64,000 nt of DNA from assembly GCA_032622095.1 (NCBI GenBank), contig CP136063.1:78287980-78351979 (forward strand), in the 5' to 3' direction. Made by a program: the position numbers and the translations under genes. Positions 1 to 12,700 of the stretch are shown here, piece after piece (the stretch's first letter is position 1; each line of letters starts with the position of its first letter). The notes beneath the pieces are model-generated. The model was not told the origin of the DNA. It saw only the letters and a program-made list of their open reading frames with translations, and did no database searches. Source of the DNA: Siphonodentalium dalli (lineage: Eukaryota > Mollusca > Scaphopoda > Gadilida > Siphonodentaliidae).

Positions 1-63
1 AATTTTGAGCCATGCCTGATGGAACATGTATGGCATGATGGACAAACCAAGAACATAATATAT

Positions 64-367
64 GTGACCGCCATATCAAATCCAGTCGTAAGTCGGGATT
101 TTTTTTACCCTGTGCCAATGATTTTCTCTTATATATGCGAGTCGACCATAGGTCGACTCGCATATATATGAGAATGCATTGGCCTAACAATTTTTTACAA
201 TTTTAATAATTGTTTCTTGTATTCTTTAACCATTTTATAATTTCACCCATACAGAACTCCAGACAAACATGAGCAGACGACACTCTTCTATACGCATATA
301 TAAGAGAATGAATTGGCACAGGGTAAAAAAATCCCGACTTACGACTGGATTTGATATGGCGGGTCAC
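64..367. mobile_element. GTGACCCGCC foldback element with hairpin module
   Basis: Arms of about 50 bp (GTGACCGCCATATCAAATCC... and its inverse ending GGCGGGTCAC) around a spacer holding the TATATGCGAG hairpin (121-183). A second copy is at 40997-41375. Confidence 0.8.
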
Positions 368-380
368 ATATGTCCATTTT

Positions 381-645
381 TTAACCCTTCCATGACTGGA
401 GCTTCCTGAAATGTTGCGAAAACCCTGTGACAATGCTTTCTCTTATATATGCAAGTCTCCCATAGGGAGCCTTGCATATATTAGAGAATACATTGGCCTA
501 ACAATATTTACCTTCACTGTGTAAGCCTGTGCATTCTTTTATATATGCTAGGCTCCCTATGGGAGACTCGCATATATATAAGAGAATGCTCTGCCACAGG
601 ATCTTTAATGCTGCACCAACACAGCTCCCATCATAAAAGGCTTAA
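381..645. mobile_element. Family B piggyBac-type MITE (TTAA-flanked)
   Basis: TTAACCCTTCCATGACTGG at the left, inverted copy at the right ending CTTAA. It contains two copies of the TATATGCGAG hairpin module. TTAA duplication and CCCTT ends are the mark of piggyBac-type elements; no transposase. Confidence 0.78.
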
Positions 646-683
646 AACAGGCCTATATTAATAATAATTCTTTTATTTTACAG

Positions 684-794
684 GTCTACAAAAGTTGGGT
701 ATAGCTGGTGCTTTAATAAACTACAATCTAAGATCGGCTGCCTTGTCACACTGTATAATGGCCAGTGGAGCACACGCCATCATTGTTGGTCAAG
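684..794 (+). CDS. SLC27A: SLC27A exon (AMP-binding domain, N-terminal part)
   Basis: Preceded by a pyrimidine-rich acceptor ending in cag and entered in phase 1. It encodes [16 protein letters not shown] followed by [20 protein letters not shown], matching the family segment (LxKLGxxxALINxNLR, then LLHC) just downstream of the N-terminal membrane region. The donor is AAG|GTACCA, a weak site because a foldback MITE begins at the T of the GT. Ends in phase 1, which fits exon 4378. Confidence 0.9.
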
Positions 795-3700
795 GTACCA
801 TAATTCCCTAAATAATCGAGTCCTTAACCACAGCAGAATTATGGGTAATTTTTCAGGATTTAGTCGGAAATATGGCTTCTTGCCATTCATCGGAAAGCTC
901 TCAATGGGAGCTTTCCGATGAATGGCAACAAACGATATTTCCGACTAAACCCTGAAAAATTACCCATAATTCTGCTGTGGTTAAGGAGTCGATTACTTTG
1001 GGCATTACTGTATTTCAGTAGAATTTTTTTGTATTACAGGCCTTAAAATGCATAACATTTTTACGAGAATCAGAAGATAGCATTTCTACAGTGAGTCAGC
1101 TGCTTTTACGAGAATCAAACTAAGAATCATGTTCTGATTTTAAGTCCTGTATTACATTTTGTATTATTATTATGTACATTATTCAAATTTGTGAAGATAT
1201 AACATGCATCAAGCAAAAATATAGCATACAAAATTGGCATAAATAAAAATAAACGTTGATAATTATTTGAAACAAGGCCGGGAACCTAGATCATAAATTG
1301 CTCGAAAATCGTGGCAAGATTTCTCAGATCGAAAGTGAGTATTCATCATTTTCTTCGCATGTATAAATACAGTAATGCCCTAAATAATCAACTCCTTACC
1401 CACAGCAGAATTATGGGTAATTTTTCAGGATTTAGTTGGAAATATGACTTGTTGCCATTCATCGGAAAGCTCTCAGTGAGAGTTTTCTGATGAATGGCAA
1501 CAAGCCATATTTCCGACTAAATCCTGAAAAATTACCCATAATAAATGATTCTGTTGTAGTTAAGGAGTCGATTATTTAGGGCATTATTATATAATGAGCT
1601 ATCCCATAAACTCCTCTCGGATGAGAGCTTTCCGATGAATGGAAACAAGCCATATTTCCCACTAAATCCTGAAAAATTACCCACAATTCTGCTGAGGTTA
1701 AGGAGTCAATTATTTAAGGCATTACTGTAGTCTAATAGGTAGCTGATATTTTTGTGTGACATCTTGCTGCCATTTTCGAGCAAGTTATCATGTAGGTTTC
1801 TGGCCCTGTGTCATCTCCCACATCTATGGTATCTATGAAAATGGACCCTAGCATAAAAGCTCATTCTAACAATTGAAGAGAATGAGTTGGTTTTAAATGT
1901 CCAGTCCTGAACATAATGCACATGTGCCAGCATGCCTTTGATTTCTCCCAAGTTCAAGCTGGAAAATGGTGTTCCCCAAATATGGAATTGTTCTCAAAAA
2001 GCCTCAAATTAGCACAGATGAAGACATGATTTTGTCATATATATATTTTGATATGAATCGAGCTTTAGACAGGATCGATTCGAATTTAGTGCATGAGGTT
2101 ATAAAATTGCAACAAATTTGAGATCCATTTTATCACATAATTTCCATACGGCTGGGGTTAAAAAAAATTAATGTTGATTTCCTTACCACAACCAAAGAGG
2201 AAGTAAAGACACCTTCAAGAATAAATATAGTTCTCTCTTGTCATGTTGACATAATTGTTCAGCCAACTTTATCACCCATGTTTATCCCACAGTTAACACT
2301 ATCATAATCTATTATATATTTTGGAACTTCTGTCTGTGTGTGTGTATGTATGTATGTGTGTTATAGACTCGAAAACTGCTCAACCGATCCGAGGCCTACT
2401 TTGATCCCGGGAACAATATGGGTGGACTGTCCAATTTCATGTGTGACTGTGTCCTTGACCTCGCTCATATCCAGCATTGACATAAAAATCATTGCACTAA
2501 GCTCTTGAGTCACTGTGCGTGCTGATAATACATGTGTGTCTGACACTTACTAAAAATATGAGGCCGGGTTTAGGGGCTAATTATGTGATAAATATATTTA
2601 TCAATATGAATGTGAAATAGGGTGTCTGTCATTTGCAGAATGAGGTCCCTAGTGGGTGAATTTAGTGATGCTACCCCGCATAGCGGGCTAGCATCACCAA
2701 ATTCACCCTCCGGGGACCTCATTCTGCTTACATCTCAGCAGAATGAGGTTCCCAGAGGGTGAATTTGGTGATGCCAGCCCGCTATGCGGGGAAGCATCAC
2801 TAAATTCACCCTCTGGGGACCTCATTCTGCAAATGACAGACACCCTATTTCAAGGCTTGATCAATATGAATGTGAAATTGTAGAAATTTCTCACTTAATA
2901 TAAGCAGAAGAAAAGTCTTGTTTTAAGGATTCTAGAAGCATGAATTGGGACTCAAAAGCCAGAAAAATGCTTCTTTTGATGTCAAATTTCGAAATGTTCA
3001 CACTATGAGACAAACCACCTGAACATCTCCAACTGCAACTGGGGAGCAGACCTGTTAAGTTTTGAAAATGTCAATCTGTGAGATTTTTGCGGGAGGTATG
3101 CCCAAATATGTTCATGTTCCAAAAATAATTTTTATGATGAAGATTGCATAATTTTTATGAGTTTCTATTTTATAAATATATAGACCTAAATAAAATGGCA
3201 ATGAATGTCCTGTTGGTAATTGTAATAGAGCTGCTCTGTGTGGGAGATACCACCATTTATTAAAAAGAAAGAAGCAGATCACACTTCGTAAAAATACTCA
3301 GAATTCCACCGGAAACAGCCGGATATGCGTGAAACCGAAAGTACAACATCGTAATAAACGACAAAATGGACTTCGTTTTGGGATTTTCAATGTGGGGTTT
3401 TGACGAATCCGTGAGAAATTGGGGGTTATCCGTGTTTGCGGAATTGCCGTAGAAATCCGTGAGTCTCACGGACAATCCATGGAACTTAACAGCTCTGCTG
3501 GGGAGCTTCAATCTGATCCCAGGTCTTCCATAGCAGTCTGAGTTGAGAACTAAACTGAATGAGGTCCCCAGACGGTGAATTTGGCTATGTGTGGGATAGC
3601 GTCACTAAATGCACCCTTTGGGGACCTCATTCTTCAATTTTCACTATGGGGGTATCATAACGCCCTTGGTACAACCTCTTGTTATTACATGTTTGTTCCT

Positions 3701-6700
3701 AGAATTACAGTGTTCCTGCCCTCCCATATTTATAAATCTGTATGCCCCAATTTTTCCTGTGAACGTCACTCAGAAGATGTAAATGACGTTCGCCTCAACC
3801 AAGAAATCTGAAATTTTAAATAAAAGCATCATCACATATGACAAAACAAGGCATGTATTTGCCTGAATAAACCTTATAAGTATGTTTTTTTTTTATTCTT
3901 GGATGCTAGGACGGGTGGCATGTAATAAACACAGAACAACACGTGTGTCAATTGGTTTGACGATTTGGCACTTATGCCATTGTGGAAGGATTTACTATAA
4001 CCTTCCATGCCAGCATGCACGTGTGCCATATCAACAAACACATTATCACACTTGTGTCGTTCTCTGTATAAAGTAATGCCCTAAATAATCGACTCCTTAA
4101 CCACAGCAGAATTATGGGTAACTTGTTAGGATTTAGTCGGAAACATGGCTTGTTGCCATTCATCCGAAAGCTCTCACTGAGAGTTACCCATTTCTCAGGA
4201 TTTAGTCGGAAATATGCTTGTTGCCATTCATCGGAAAGCTCTCAATGAGAGCTTTCCGATGAATGGCAACAAGCCATATTTCCGACTAAATCCTGAAAAG
4301 TTACCATAATTCTGCTGTGGTTAAGGAGTCGATTATTTAGGGCATTACTGTATATCATTTATTTTTGCATTCTCCAGGACAGGAATTGCTTGAAGCAGTG
4401 GATGAAGTGAGACATAATTTCTCTGATCTTCCCATTTATGTCCAGGGTGCTCCAGAACTTGTTCCTGACAGTTACATCTCATTTGATCGCCTCATGTATC
4501 GAGCTCCACCACAGGCTGTCTCGAAATCGATCCGAGCAGAAATGAATGAGAAGACATTGATGTGCTATATTTACACCTCCGGAACCACGGGTAAAACAGC
4601 GTTTAATCATTTATTTAATAATTCAGGCCTGCAAATTTGAGGCGAACGACTGTTCAGTTTGCCTGGAGATTATCTGAAATGAAAATGCCACGAACGAAAA
4701 ACAGGTCATGCTAAAGTTTTATGTAGGTCTCGCGATAACTGATTCTCACTTAATTTGAGGCATTCAAAATTATTACGGTATTTCAATGTGTTGCCCATCT
4801 GTAGTTAATAATACCAGTTGTAGTGATTATAACAGTTTGTGTAACTCTCTGCTAACCTATGGTATGGGTTACCTAAGCACAAACCAGGCGATCAAAAAAT
4901 AGGTTACACATAATTACTCATTGACAAGTTGTTCCCTAAGGGAAATGTTTAGATAGTAATTTTGTCGTTTGTTGAATTTATTATCTGAACATTTCTCACC
5001 AATAAATAGGAACTCTTCTGTACTTGTTTTATCTTTTCATCTCTCTCTCTGTCATCTGCTTATACCTCCTGAACATCCCTAAGGATGAATAATAGACCAT
5101 TCCAATGAACTCTTTTATAACTGATGGGAGAATCCATTTAGTAAAGAAAGGGTTAATTAATATCAGCTTTCAACTGAGCTGAGATAACGCAGAGGTAAAA
5201 TAAACCTCTGTCTGCAATTTATTAGTTGAAGCAAATTTGAGGAGCCATGAATCTCTACTCTGGCTAATGCCCGTAGAGATCATATTCCACCAGTACAAAA
5301 CCTGGGAACTTTTTGAAGTTTTGACAGGGAACCTTATAAAGTCGACAAAATAACATGGGCAATATATTTCTTAGTTAATATCTGTTCCTTAATAATGTAC
5401 TTCACTGAAGGTGAAGGTCCAACTCGCAATTTCATGATTTAAGTGAATTTTTGAGTGATTTTGCGTTGCGTCACTTACAATAATTGAATTTCTCCTGTGT
5501 AATTATTTAGATGTTTATCAGCTCACAAAAGTCTGAAAAGCAATCAATTTTGAGTTGTGACCTTCACTTTCAGTGAAGTACATTATTAAGTAACAGATAA
5601 TAATTAAGATATATATTCCCCGCGTTATTTTTTAGACTTAATAAAGTTCCCTGTCAAAACTTCTAAAAGTTCCAAGGTTTTGTACTGGTGGAATATGATC
5701 TCTGCGGGCATTAGCCACATAGTACAGATTCATGGCATACATATTCATGCATTAATTGATACACCATGGTTTCATCAAATCGAGTGGTGTATTTAATCAG
5801 GTCTTCTTGTCCTTAGGCGGGGAAAGCAATTTGGAAGATATGAGTCTTGAGCGCCGACTTAAATTCCGAATTATCTAGTGCAGTTTTGATAGAAATGGGT
5901 AGTTGGTTCCAAAGAAATGGCCCAGCTACCGAAAATACCTGATCGCCGCACGTTTTGAGGTCACCATGGTTCAGTACAAGATTGCACGCATTTCCAGACC
6001 TTAGAGGATAGGCCGGTTCATATTGTGCGACCAATGTAGCCAGGTAGGATAGCTTATAGCAGCATTTGTAGACAATTATTAGCATTCTAAAATTGATCCG
6101 ATGTCTGATGGGTATCAAATGCAAATTTTCAAGAACTGGGGAAATGTGATTCAAATTTCTTTGTATGGGTAATCATTCTTGCTGCACAATTTTGAACTAT
6201 TTGAAGTTTGTCAATAAGAGCTTGCTTACATCTGTGTAGTAATGAGTTGCAGTAGTCCAGTCTGTTGATGATGAATGCGTGGATCAATTGTTCTGCCGTT
6301 TTTTTCCCGTCGATTACACTCTGCACTCTGGCGGTATTTCGGAGATGATAATATGCCATTTTGCAGACATGAGTAACATGCTCATCTGTTGACAAATCAT
6401 CATCCATGAGATATCCCAAATTGCGGAATGCAGTTGGCAGAGAAACAACAGATTCGCCAAGAAGAATATTGTGTTTTACAAAATTTGTCAATTGTCGGTC
6501 TGAACCAACATATAAAACTTCTGTTTTATCAGAGTTCAAAGAAAATTTTGTGACTCCCAGAGTTTAATGTCAGAAACACATTGTTGAATAACATCTTGGA
6601 CGGGACGATCATCATCGGGTTGAAAGTGGATGTAAAGTTGCGTATCATCCGCATAACAGTGAAAATTAAGTCCATGGTGACAAAATTATATCGCCTAACG

Positions 6701-9700
6701 GAAGTACATACAGTAATGCCCTAAATAATCGACTCCTTAACCACAGCTGAATTATGGGTAACTTTTCAGGATTTAGTCGGAAATATGGCTTATTGCTATT
6801 CATCGGAAAGCTCGCCATATTTCCGACTAAATCCTGAAAAGTTACCCATAATTCTGCTGTGGTTAAGGAGTCGATTATTTAGGGCATCATGTATATGGTG
6901 TATAGAATCAGGCCCAGTACTTAACCTTGGGGCACAATCTCAGCTGTAAAACATCCGAACAAGAACAAGAACCGTTTACTTTAACGCTCATCATTCGCCC
7001 CAGGAGGTATGTGCTCCGCAGAGAGTGACTTTAGTGATACATTGTATTAGCCCGCTGTGCGGGGTAGCGTCACTATATTCACCCTCTGGGGGACCTCATG
7101 CTGCAAATGAGCAGCAAGGCCAGTTTTTCTTGTTTTCACTGTGTTTGCAGGAATGCCCAAAGCCTCATCAATACCACAAAGTAAAGGAATTCCATTCTCT
7201 ATGCTGTTCCTTGCTGGTGGTATAACTGCAGATGATTGTGTATATAATCCATTACCGCTGTACCACTCGTCTGGTGTGGCAGTAGGGTTATTCGGCACAA
7301 TTCGGGCTGGTGAGAATTCTCATTATGCACAAGGTGAAGGCCCCATATATCTACCACAAATATAATGGACACTGGTACATTACTGCCATTTAAAATAAAT
7401 TAGGTCGCAGTAATAAAATGGTGCTGCCACTTAGAATTTGAACTGGAAGATGATAATCGTAAATTAGTGGAAACTTGCATTTCCTATCTTTTTCGATTTC
7501 AACAAAATACATATTTGAATCTAGATTTAAAAGATTATTAGTAAGTACTTCTAGTAATTTGGAATTGATTGCTTCTTATGCCAGCAGATATGAGCAATTG
7601 GTAATCTGTTCATAACTGGTACATGCACCTTCTCTAGCCTACAATTATCAGGAAACAGTAAATTTCTTATGTGGCAGCAAACATTTATCTCTATCACTTA
7701 AAAATATCAGGTATCAGTAACTACCTTGAATTAACCCTTCCATGACTGGATCTTCCTGAAATTTTTGTAAACCCTGTGGCAATGCATTCTATAATATATT
7801 TGAGTCTCCCATATGGAGCCTCGCATATATAAGAGAATGCATTGGCCTAACAATATTTACCTTGACCTTGTGAGCCAGTGGATTGTCTTATATATAAGAT
7901 AATCCACTGGCACAGGGTATATAATGCTGCACCAGCGCAGCTCACGTCATGTAAGGGTTAAATTATGTCACTACATTGATTTCTCCAACAACTCAGGCCT
8001 GACCAATTTCAATGCTTGACTTTATTGGGACATTTTATTCAATATTAGGCCATTAAAATAAAATATCTGTGTTCTCAGGCAATTAGATCTCAATTTTGAG
8101 ATGAGATAGGGAGTTATTTATATTAATTTTTTCTCAAAATCTGGAAAATATACTCCAGAAACTCAAACAAATTGTTTTTGTTGTTCAAAACCAATATTTC
8201 TAAAAAACAAAAATATTGAAAAAAATGTTTCTTGAGGCTTTTTAAACGAAAATTTCAGTGATGAGGGAGGTGCCTGTGAAAACAGAATTTTATTTATTTT
8301 CCCTTACGATATCAGATGGTTCTTATCAAGTATAAACATTTTATCTTTGAATGGTCATGTGGTTTACTAATGTAGAGGATCCATTTCACAAATTTAATAC
8401 ATCTCATGAGGTTATACCAAACAACAGGGAAATAGCAGGGCTATGATACATGTATGTAGATAATAGACAATTATATTTACATGCGTGTAACCAATCACAA
8501 CACCATTATTCATATGTAATGCGATAAATCATGGTAACATCTTCGATGTTGATATGCTTCTAAGACATACATAAATTCCAGACTGAAAGTGAATATTTTG
8601 GCTGTTTTAAACTTGCCCAGTGCGCGAATTCAAAGTGGGCGAATTCATTACTGAGTGAGAAAATGTACTTTGTGAATTTAAATACAAGTAAGGTACTTAA
8701 AAAATATCGCCTGCTCAAATGCAGTTTGTAAGACAACTTTTTTTGGCTGGAGGAAAGACTTATAACCGAGTATAAATGAGATTGGTCTGGCCTGAGTTCT
8801 CACAATGCACTATCCTGTGATTTTCTGTGTACTTTCTATTTTGATGTGGGTACCCCATTGGCAAGGATGGTAAGGTGCTTGGCACATTTTGCCCAAGCCA
8901 TCCAGCAATGGGGAAGTTGGTTCGAATCCCGATGAGCTCAGATTGTGAACTGAGCAGAGCGAAGGTAACCTACATGTAATTTATGTATCTGATCAAGTTT
9001 GTCAGTCGCTTTTAGTGTTGAAACGATTGGTTGACGTCGACGAATTGTTCATCAAAAGTCAACTCCAGAATTCCAAGTCGGTTAGTTTCATTCAATTGAG
9101 CACGCAGTGCACACTCTATGTTTTAACAGAACAATGGTACAATATAATATACCCATTGGGAAGGACAGTATTAAAAGTTAAAACAAAAGCCGAGCTATTT
9201 AGTAGAATTTCTTACACAAACACCAGTTGTAAAATCTCGAAAATGTCGCTAAAAATAAACATCGTTCTGCAATGGGCAATCAAAGATAATGGTATCGGCT
9301 GCCGCACTTTGAAGCCATTGATGTTCTTTCAATTTACGATAAGTCACATGCATATATTATGGACGCAGTGTGGAATTAATTCATCTGAGTATGGACGAAT
9401 GTGTCATAATACAATCTTAAACGAGAAAGCTACACACAATCAAACACAAGTCAAAGACACCCGGTATTAATTAACTGGATACAAATTTAGCAGCACCAAT
9501 TTCTGAGAGCACCACTTCCGACTCTCGATCGTAATACACGCAAAAAATGGGAACCCCATTAACAGCTGGGAACCCCATTAACAGCAGTTATCTTGCAGTG
9601 ATATCAATATAAACTGATGACCTACTTAAAGGTAGATACTTACTACATTGTTGACGATGTTGGGAAGATCAAGACATTATTATCATTACTGATCATTAGG

Positions 9701-12700
9701 CAAATTTCACATTTATTTAGTACTCAATAGCCACATAGTAAAATGGAAGTTTTCCATGGGAATAGGGGTTGTCAATTAGTTGACTTCCACTCAATTTTAT
9801 ACTATTGATTAGTCGACAATGAAATACTCGAGTCGTTTCAACACTAGTCGCTTTGGGGTGATGCACAGGGAAGTGATTTCCCAATGAAATTACAGTAATG
9901 CCCTAATAATTGACTCCTTAACCACAGCAGAATTATGGTTAATTTTCAGGATTTAGTCGGAAATATAGCTTGTTGCCATTCATCAGAAAGCTCTCACAGA
10001 GCTTTCCGATGAATGGCAACAAGCCATATTTCTGACTAAATCCGGAAAAATTACCCACAGTTCTGCTGTGGTTAAGGAGTCGATTATAATTTATTTATGG
10101 CATTACTGTAACTCTCTGCATGGTCTAATCACGATAAAACAAACATCTGTGATGATGTATTAGGATGTTCAGGGTATTTTTTCAGGTCTTCCAAAAGCAT
10201 CTTCAATCCCACAAGCCAAAGGAATTGGATTTTCCAGGTTCCTGATACTTGGGCAGATGACAGATAAGGACATCATATATGTTATATTACCACTCTATCA
10301 CACGGCAGGAGGCGCTATTGGCATTTTCAACACAATCCATCATGGTGAGACTATGGAACTGGAATTCACATTGGGAACTTATTTATTATATGGCCACTAA
10401 AATCATGTGTTCTCAAGCAATTATAAATGGAAAATTGTATGCAGGAGGCTTTTTTAGCTCAGCTTTACAACGTAATGTTTGAGCTATTGCAATGGGTTGG
10501 CATCCATCGTCTGTGCATTCATGTCAGTCTGTCAACAATTTCCTTCGGCAAGCCCTACAGGCCACATCCCTCATCCGATCTTCATCAAACTTCATATGTA
10601 GATTCAGGATGACCTCTGGATGCGAGCCTCCTATTTTGGCCACCAGCGGCCATTGTAATTTACTCTTTGTATGACTAAATCCTTTGGCGCTCCCTACATA
10701 CCACATCCCTCATCCGATTATCACCAAACTTCATATGGATTTTCGGGTGACCGCTAGTTAGCTCAACTTTACTTTGTAAAGTTTGAGCTATTGCCATGGC
10801 TTTGTCGTCCGTCGTCCGTGTGTGCGTGTGTGCATAAGGCGTCAACAATACAGGCTACAGGTCGTACCTTTGATCAGATCATTATGAAATTTGTCATAGC
10901 TGTTGACATCAACATTTATACCGGAATGATTCATTTTGGGGTCATTCGGAAAAAAAACATGGCTTTGTCGTCCGTCGTCCGTGTGTGCGTGTGTGCATAA
11001 GGCATCAACAATACAGGCTACAGGTCGTACCTTTGATCAGATCATTATGAAATTTGTCATAGCTGTTGACATCAACATTTATACCGGAATGATTCATTTC
11101 AAAATTCAATCCATTAGCACGGGCTACAGGCCGTACTGTTCGTCTGATCGTCATGAAATTTGTCATGGATGTTAATATTGACATGTAGATGGGAACGAGT
11201 AATTTTGGGTTCATTCGGCCCAAAAACATGGCCGCCAGCAGCCATCTTGGATTTTACTCTTTGTATGACTAAATCCTTTAGCACGGGCTACAGGTCGTAC
11301 CTTTAGTCTGATCATCATAAAATTTGTCATGGATGTTAACAATGACATGTAGATTGGAACGAGTCATTTTGGGGTCATTTGGCCAAAAAACATGGCCGCC
11401 AGCAGCCGTCTTGGATTTTACTCCTTGTATGACTAAATCCTTTAGCACAGGCTACAGGTCGTACCTTTAGTCTGATCATCATAAAATTTGTCATGGATGT
11501 TACCAATGACATGTAGATGGGAACGAGTCATTTTGGGGTCATTCGGGCAAAAAACATGGCCACCAGCAGCCATCTTGGATTTTACTCTGTGTGTGACTAA
11601 ATTCTTTACTGCTCATTTTTACTCTCCTTTTTAATCTCTCCATTCATTGCTCATCACAAAAAAATTACCTTCTTTACAAAGTTGAGCTACAGTGTCGTTG
11701 ACACTTTCATTTACTTTCCTTCTTCTTTATCATTCTATTCATTGCTCAGCAAAAAATGTATTCCTTCCCAAGTTGAGCTACAGTGTCATTGACAGTTTCA
11801 TTTAATTTCCGGATGATAACTTTGGTAAGCATGAACTGAATAGAATGAGATTTGGTATGTGGTTTAATAGCACAAAATACAGGTCAAGTTCGAATTCGGG
11901 TTCCGCTCGCCCGCCAATTTTCACCAGAGTTATGGCCCTCTTTTTTATAATTTGTACTCTATTTTTGTTTCCGGATGATAACTTTAGTAAATCGGAACTG
12001 AATTGAATGAAATTTGAAAAAACAAATATGTTAATACCGGTATGGCTACAATTAATGTAGCACAATTGCACAGCAGGGGTATCCTTAGTCACATTGGGAC
12101 AATCTCACCTCTAGTGGTCCTTATCAACTTAGAATTTGCCAATTATTTTGGTTTCTGGTTGATATAACTTTTTTTCTTCAAATTTGGTATATGGATTACT
12201 CATATGAAAATACAGATCAAGTTCAAATATAGGTTTGGTCTGCCCATTTTTACTGCAGTTATGGTCCTTGTCGACTTATAATTTGAGAATCTGGGCCCAC
12301 TTTGAATCTGGGCTACGTCCGATGAATTTTGCATGACATCTTATAAATATCGATAGTTCTTTATAAATTGAGTCCGTCATTACGTAATTCAAATGTAGAT
12401 AACATAGACAGTTGGAAGCATAATTTGATTCAATTGTTGTTCACAGAATCAAATTTTTTATTTCTGAAAAACCCACCGGTCAAATGAAGCCATCTTATTC
12501 GGTGGACATGTGGCCTAGCAGCTTTGTATTGCTTCTGTTTTACAGGTTTGCATGTCTGCATGTAGCCATACCCCAACCACTTCAGCACATCCATTAACCA
12601 CATTCCTATTGTCTCGCAACCTCAAGTTTCAAATATTCAATTATATATATATGCCGGTCACGAAAAACCATAATTGACTAATATTTGAAAACAGATTATT

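Noticed and set aside
8878-8935. Functional tRNA gene
   Set aside because: A and B boxes are present but the arms do not pair into a cloverleaf and no anticodon arm is clear; it fits a SINE head better.
9015-9470. 151-codon frame as a hAT transposase remnant
   Set aside because: It starts just inside the hAT terminus and shows none of the hAT motifs (CxxH finger, RW or dimerisation block); likely chance.
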